Assembly: GCF_002834295.1 (NCBI RefSeq)
Contig: NZ_PISP01000001.1
Span: forward strand, 682,001-746,000
Direction of reading: 5' to 3'
DNA: 64,000 nt
Origin: Rhodohalobacter barkolensis
GTDB lineage: Bacteria > Bacteroidota > Rhodothermia > Balneolales > Balneolaceae
Shown here: positions 61,067-64,000 of the stretch, one piece after another
How positions within the stretch are numbered: the stretch's first letter is position 1
How the letters are laid out: the number at the start of each line of letters is the position of its first letter
Made by a program: the position numbers and the translations under genes
Notes under the pieces: generated by a model
Seen by the model: only the letters and a program-made list of their open reading frames with translations
What the model was told of the DNA's origin: nothing
Databases searched by the model: none

Positions 61067-61471
61067 TTAGTTGTTTTTGTCCGATGATCGGACGGTAAAT
61101 TTTCCTTTGTGTCCCATACGTTCGTGTGGGCGGCAGAAGTAGTTGTATTCACCGGTTACATTTGGGCGGTAAAACCACTCCTGACCTTTTTGAAGCAGAT
61201 CTGAATCAAATGATTCAGCCGACTCCGGAATCCCAAGTTCTCTGCGATTATCCGGATGGTAGGCGGTAACGGTGTGTATGCCTTCCTCTACCACAAACCT
61301 CAGCAGATCACCTTTTTGAATATCTGCTTCAGCCGGAACAAACCTGGAATTTTCCATTGATCCCACAATTCGAATGGTAACTGTATCGGCTTCAGCATTT
61401 TGATTGTTTTGTGCATAAAGTCCGCTAACAGTCAGTACTAAAAGGGTGATATGTAAAACAATTAATTTCAA
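61067..61471 (-). CDS. Plastocyanin-like cupredoxin
   Basis: 134 aa with signal peptide (LIVLHITLLVLTVSGLYA, then Q). Type 1 copper ligands: His in EEGIHTVTAYHP, and Cys, His, Met in YNYFCRPHERMGHKGKF. The Cys-to-His and His-to-Met spacings are those of plastocyanin/pseudoazurin-type proteins, different from the neighbouring azurin-like protein; SMENSRFVPAEADIQKGD is the typical strand before the first ligand. The ATG overlaps the end of the SCO gene by 4 bp, so the two are translationally coupled. Putative electron shuttle for nitrite reduction or copper carrier. Confidence 0.92.
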   Translation of the reverse strand: MKLIVLHITLLVLTVSGLYAQNNQNAEADTVTIRIVGSMENSRFVPAEADIQKGDLLRFVVEEGIHTVTAYHPDNRRELGIPESAESFDSDLLQKGQEWFYRPNVTGEYNYFCRPHERMGHKGKFTVRSSDKNN

Positions 61472-62112
61472 CGGGTTAGACTTTCAATAAGAGTGATATC
61501 GTCAGCCAGATTTCCGATAATACCTTCAATCCTGTGGCTGATATTACCGTGTTTATCCAGAACTGTTATCAGGTTTGAGTGATCAAAATGTCCATCACTG
61601 CGCTCCCGATACTGAACTCCCAGGAGGGAGGCAAGTTGCCGGATATCCATTTGATCAGCCGTTACAAAATGCCAGTCGGGCAGATCGAGCTGTTCATATT
61701 CGGCATACTCTTTCAGTGCTTGGGGTGTGTCGTTTTTGTAATCAAAACTTACAGCCAGAACATTGATGTTTTCCTGAGTCTCTTCACTCAGTGAGGAGTA
61801 TAGCTTCCAGGTTCGCTGAATCAGCATCGGACAGGTTTCCGTACACTTTCCGTAAAACATTACCACTATGAGTGGCTGTCCGGCAAAATCTTTGATCTGT
61901 ACGGATTCACTGTTTTGGTTGACCCATGTTGTCGGAATCTGATGCAGTGACTCGGAATGATTGATTGCTTCAGAGTCAAGCTCTTTCATCTGCTCCATGT
62001 CATGCTCGTGACCATGATCATGTCCATCTCCCTGACTGTGCTGAGCCGTTGCTGTAACCGCTGATGCGGATAGCACAAATAAAGTAATGAGTGTTGCTTT
62101 GAAAACTTTCAT
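61468..62112 (-). CDS. SCO1/SenC-family copper chaperone with His-rich N-terminus
   Basis: Thioredoxin-fold copper metallochaperone, 214 aa. Signal peptide (TLITLFVLSASAVTATA, then Q) is followed by a His-rich stretch (HSQGDGHDHGHEHDMEQM) that could bind copper or zinc. The SCO motif YGKCTETCPM (CxxxC, about 89-98) and the third ligand His in FDHSNLITVL (about 175) complete the copper site. Probable function: metallating NirK or a terminal oxidase, or thiol reduction. In an operon with the cupredoxin (4-bp overlap) and the NirV-like gene (1 bp gap). Confidence 0.94.
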   Translation of the reverse strand: MKVFKATLITLFVLSASAVTATAQHSQGDGHDHGHEHDMEQMKELDSEAINHSESLHQIPTTWVNQNSESVQIKDFAGQPLIVVMFYGKCTETCPMLIQRTWKLYSSLSEETQENINVLAVSFDYKNDTPQALKEYAEYEQLDLPDWHFVTADQMDIRQLASLLGVQYRERSDGHFDHSNLITVLDKHGNISHRIEGIIGNLADDITLIESLTR

Positions 62113-62113
62113 A

Positions 62114-62905
62114 TTAAATCTCCATCTTATTGCTGTTCATATCGTAAGCGCATCGAAAACCGAGCATACCTGTTGAGCTTGTAGGCTTAAAACTCATTCG
62201 TGTGATGTATCGGATTGACATTGCGTAACTGTACACAGATGCATCACCCTGCATTCGGCCTACGGTTCCGCAATCGAGTGAGATATCATCGGCAATGGGA
62301 GGATTGAAATCTTCGACCCACTCCATAATCAGACCGAAAAGATCTTTGACTCCATATCGATTTTCGATACCCGTTGATCCCACATCGCTTTTGATCTTTG
62401 TATCCACCGCGGAGTACCACCCGATCAGCTCACTACTGAAACGGTTCGCCTCAAGGTTTGAATCGAAATCCATCGCCTGAGCAGCATATTCCCATTCGTT
62501 TAAAGTAGGAAGCCGACCTCCGTTCCATTCGCAATAAGAATTAGCGGCATACCAGGATACTCTAGTAACCGGTCTGTCCATTATCTCATCACTACCCGGG
62601 TTTAAATCATATTCCCAATGACGCAGATAATCACTGCCGGCAAAAAGTGGAGAGATGGAAGAGCGCTGCCACTCCGGATTTTCCTTCAAAAACTCAAGGT
62701 AATCTTCGTTTGTAACAGCGGTCTCATCAATTTTAAAAGGCTCCACCTGATGCGGTTCGCCCACAACTTCCGGCAAGACAGAGTGAAAGCTGCCTTCCGG
62801 TATGGCAATAGCCTGATTCTGTGCTTGCACAACCGGCAGTTGTATAGCCAGTAAAAAGCCAAGAACCGCAGCTACTTTATGATATGTGTTGAAAGGCAGT
62901 TTCAT
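62114..62905 (-). CDS. nirV: NirV-like formylglycine-generating-enzyme-family protein
   Basis: 263-aa exported protein (signal peptide HKVAAVLGFLLAIQLPVVQA) with the SUMF1/FGE fold: PFKIDETAVTNEDYLEFLKE, DRPVTRVSWYAANSYCEWNG, GRLPTLNEWEYAAQAM, DLFGLIMEWVED and GMLGFRCAYD. The pair of catalytic Cys expected between the MEWVED and GFRCA segments of true FGEs is not seen (that region reads GRMQGDASVYSYAMSIRYIT), as is typical of NirV-type proteins linked to nirK. It probably assists NirK maturation, a known association rather than a proven mechanism. Starts 4 bp after the nirK stop. Confidence 0.9.
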   Translation of the reverse strand: MKLPFNTYHKVAAVLGFLLAIQLPVVQAQNQAIAIPEGSFHSVLPEVVGEPHQVEPFKIDETAVTNEDYLEFLKENPEWQRSSISPLFAGSDYLRHWEYDLNPGSDEIMDRPVTRVSWYAANSYCEWNGGRLPTLNEWEYAAQAMDFDSNLEANRFSSELIGWYSAVDTKIKSDVGSTGIENRYGVKDLFGLIMEWVEDFNPPIADDISLDCGTVGRMQGDASVYSYAMSIRYITRMSFKPTSSTGMLGFRCAYDMNSNKMEI

Positions 62906-62909
62906 CTTT

Positions 62910-64000
62910 CTATTGTCTTGGACCGGCTTTTAGTGTACCTGTCGCACCTTTTTCTGCATCGGCAAATTCGTGGTCGATCAGGGTGTATTTTCCTTCCTCA
63001 GGCACGATGAATTCAACAGTAGCTGAACCGGACGCGCCTAAAAGCACAGTCTGCATGCCTCGCATTTCATTGTATGGATGTCCCTCTAACCAAACACGGT
63101 CAAAAATAGCACCAATCACATGGAAACTGGATGTCAGGCTTGGTCCGTTGTTTGAAAAGTGAATGCGCACCCGTTCGCCTTCATTGGCTGTTAGGGGCTG
63201 ATCGTGCAGAATAGTTTGGTGGCCATTGAATACAACATGAGATGGCTGTTTGGTCTGAGCGCCTTCAAAATCGTACTGATAGAGGTCGCCGGCTCCTTTT
63301 TTAAGGTAGTATTCTGATTGAACGACTACGTACTCCTCATCAACACGATCATCTGTTTCGTAACCATCTTTTGGGGAAACAACAACGACACCGTGCTGAC
63401 CCATTGCAGTGTGCATCAATACACTTGGAGTTCCACAGTGGTAGATGTATGTCCCTGCATAATTTGCATACCAGTCAAATGAAATGGTTTCACCGGGAGC
63501 AATGGTTCTCCACTTATCATCTTTTGCTACAGTACCGGAGTGGAAGTCCATAGAATGTGGCATTGGCATGATGGATGGCTCTGCACCCATATAATCGTTT
63601 TCTGAGATCTGTTTCAGGTAATCTGAGCCTTCCAGACCGGGCTTGGTGATAGTGACCATCTCATCCGATCGGTTTTTCATTGTGAAGGTAATTTTATCAC
63701 CCTCTTTTACGTGAATGACCGGACCCGGTACCATTCCGCCAAATGTCCATGCCCGAAAACGAACGCCATCAGCGACTTCAATTTCCTGAGTAAAGGTGTC
63801 CAGGCGAATTTCGTGGTGCTTATTGCCTTCATAGTCAAGCGGCTTTAGATGAGGTAACATGGTTACATACTCGCCAACAACCGGAGGGCCGTCGTAATCT
63901 TCTGTATAAACTTCTGCTTCGGGCATACCAAAAGTCAAGCCGTCAATGGTGTATTCCTGTGATTGTGCTTGCAGGTTCATCAAACCTGCGGTTATAAATA
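62910..64000 (-). CDS. nirK: Copper-containing nitrite reductase NirK, 5' end outside window
   Basis: Periplasmic trimeric enzyme reducing nitrite to NO in denitrification. The frame is open to the window edge (upstream residues FITAGLMNLQAQS look like the end of a signal peptide), so the true start is beyond base 64000; 363 codons are visible. Two cupredoxin domains: the first has the type 2 Cu ligands in PHSMDFHS (Asp and His) and the type 1 site YHCGTPSVLMHTAMGQHG (His, Cys, His, Met); the second has the remaining ligands in SSFHVIGAIFDRVW. The 'YHCGTPxVLMH' form marks the class II NirK branch rather than the Alcaligenes/Achromobacter type. First gene of the run. Confidence 0.96.
   Translation of the reverse strand, partial: FITAGLMNLQAQSQEYTIDGLTFGMPEAEVYTEDYDGPPVVGEYVTMLPHLKPLDYEGNKHHEIRLDTFTQEIEVADGVRFRAWTFGGMVPGPVIHVKEGDKITFTMKNRSDEMVTITKPGLEGSDYLKQISENDYMGAEPSIMPMPHSMDFHSGTVAKDDKWRTIAPGETISFDWYANYAGTYIYHCGTPSVLMHTAMGQHGVVVVSPKDGYETDDRVDEEYVVVQSEYYLKKGAGDLYQYDFEGAQTKQPSHVVFNGHQTILHDQPLTANEGERVRIHFSNNGPSLTSSFHVIGAIFDRVWLEGHPYNEMRGMQTVLLGASGSATVEFIVPEEGKYTLIDHEFADAEKGATGTLKAGPRQ

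Noticed and set aside
1-64000. CRISPR arrays, tRNA/rRNA genes, IS elements, prophage or integrase genes
   Set aside because: None seen: no regularly spaced direct repeats, no transposase- or integrase-like product and no cloverleaf noticed in the intergenic gaps, all shorter than 300 bp.

Overview
The window reads as chromosomal DNA of a marine or halophilic member of the FCB superphylum, most likely Balneolota (Gracilimonas, Balneola, Rhodohalobacter and relatives). The basis is the nusA-infB-rbfA-truB-ribF-rpsO-pnp order, an infB with a very long acidic Glu/Lys/Asp tract, A/T-rich start regions almost without Shine-Dalgarno sequences, a secreted protein ending in a type IX (Por) sorting domain with the 'NYPNPFNPTT' signature, and many lipoproteins and outer-membrane proteins. 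This placement is inference from gene content; there is no rRNA here and no tRNA gene was recognised.

Layout. 1-9 kb (+): the translation/RNA block nusA (5' end cut by the window), infB, rbfA, truB, ribF, rpsO and pnp, with rho-independent terminators after rpsO and pnp. 9-18 kb (+): M16 protease, asparaginyl-tRNA synthetase with a coiled-coil insertion, secreted S9 peptidase, tatA-gatA, and an SDR/M28 lipoprotein pair that overlap by 4 bp. 18-20 kb (-): an unrecognised 187-aa protein and a CoA-transferase. 20-25 kb: a repeat-domain lipoprotein, a putative metallopeptidase with HQLLH in place of HExxH, prmA, ppx, a small beta-barrel protein and an ECF sigma factor. 25-35 kb (mostly -): queG, an FKBP lipoprotein, a four-gene run of two parvulin-type folding factors, a MoxR ATPase and a membrane VWA-like protein, then a nucleoside transporter overlapping thymidine kinase.

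35-48 kb: a secreted endonuclease/exonuclease/phosphatase-fold enzyme divergent from tdk-nupC (together a plausible extracellular-DNA to thymidine salvage module), an SLBB polysaccharide-export protein, a GT2 glycosyltransferase, a YfcE-type phosphoesterase, a CrtI/CrtD-type carotenoid desaturase, an RlmD-type rRNA methyltransferase, and an Omp85 protein followed by a cyclic-nucleotide-binding-domain protein. 48-55 kb: a DUF2795-like protein, a PIG-L/BshB-like deacetylase, a VOC protein, fused ADP-forming acetate-CoA ligase divergent from tryptophanase, an aldehyde dehydrogenase and a possible 47-aa membrane peptide.

55-64 kb (all -) is the most interesting stretch: a nitrite-reduction, NO-protection and metal-handling island. 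In transcription order it holds nirK (5' end cut by the window), a NirV-like pseudo-FGE, a SCO copper chaperone with a His-rich N-terminus, two cupredoxins, an Rrf2 regulator without the Fe-S cysteine cluster, the RIC/YtfE di-iron repair protein, a CopD-like membrane protein, two small paralogous four-helix membrane proteins resembling fragments of haem-copper oxidase subunit I, a Fur-family regulator and a P1B metal ATPase. Palindromes upstream of the last two genes are candidate operators. No gene gap exceeds 300 bp; no CRISPR array, IS element, prophage or attachment site was recognised.
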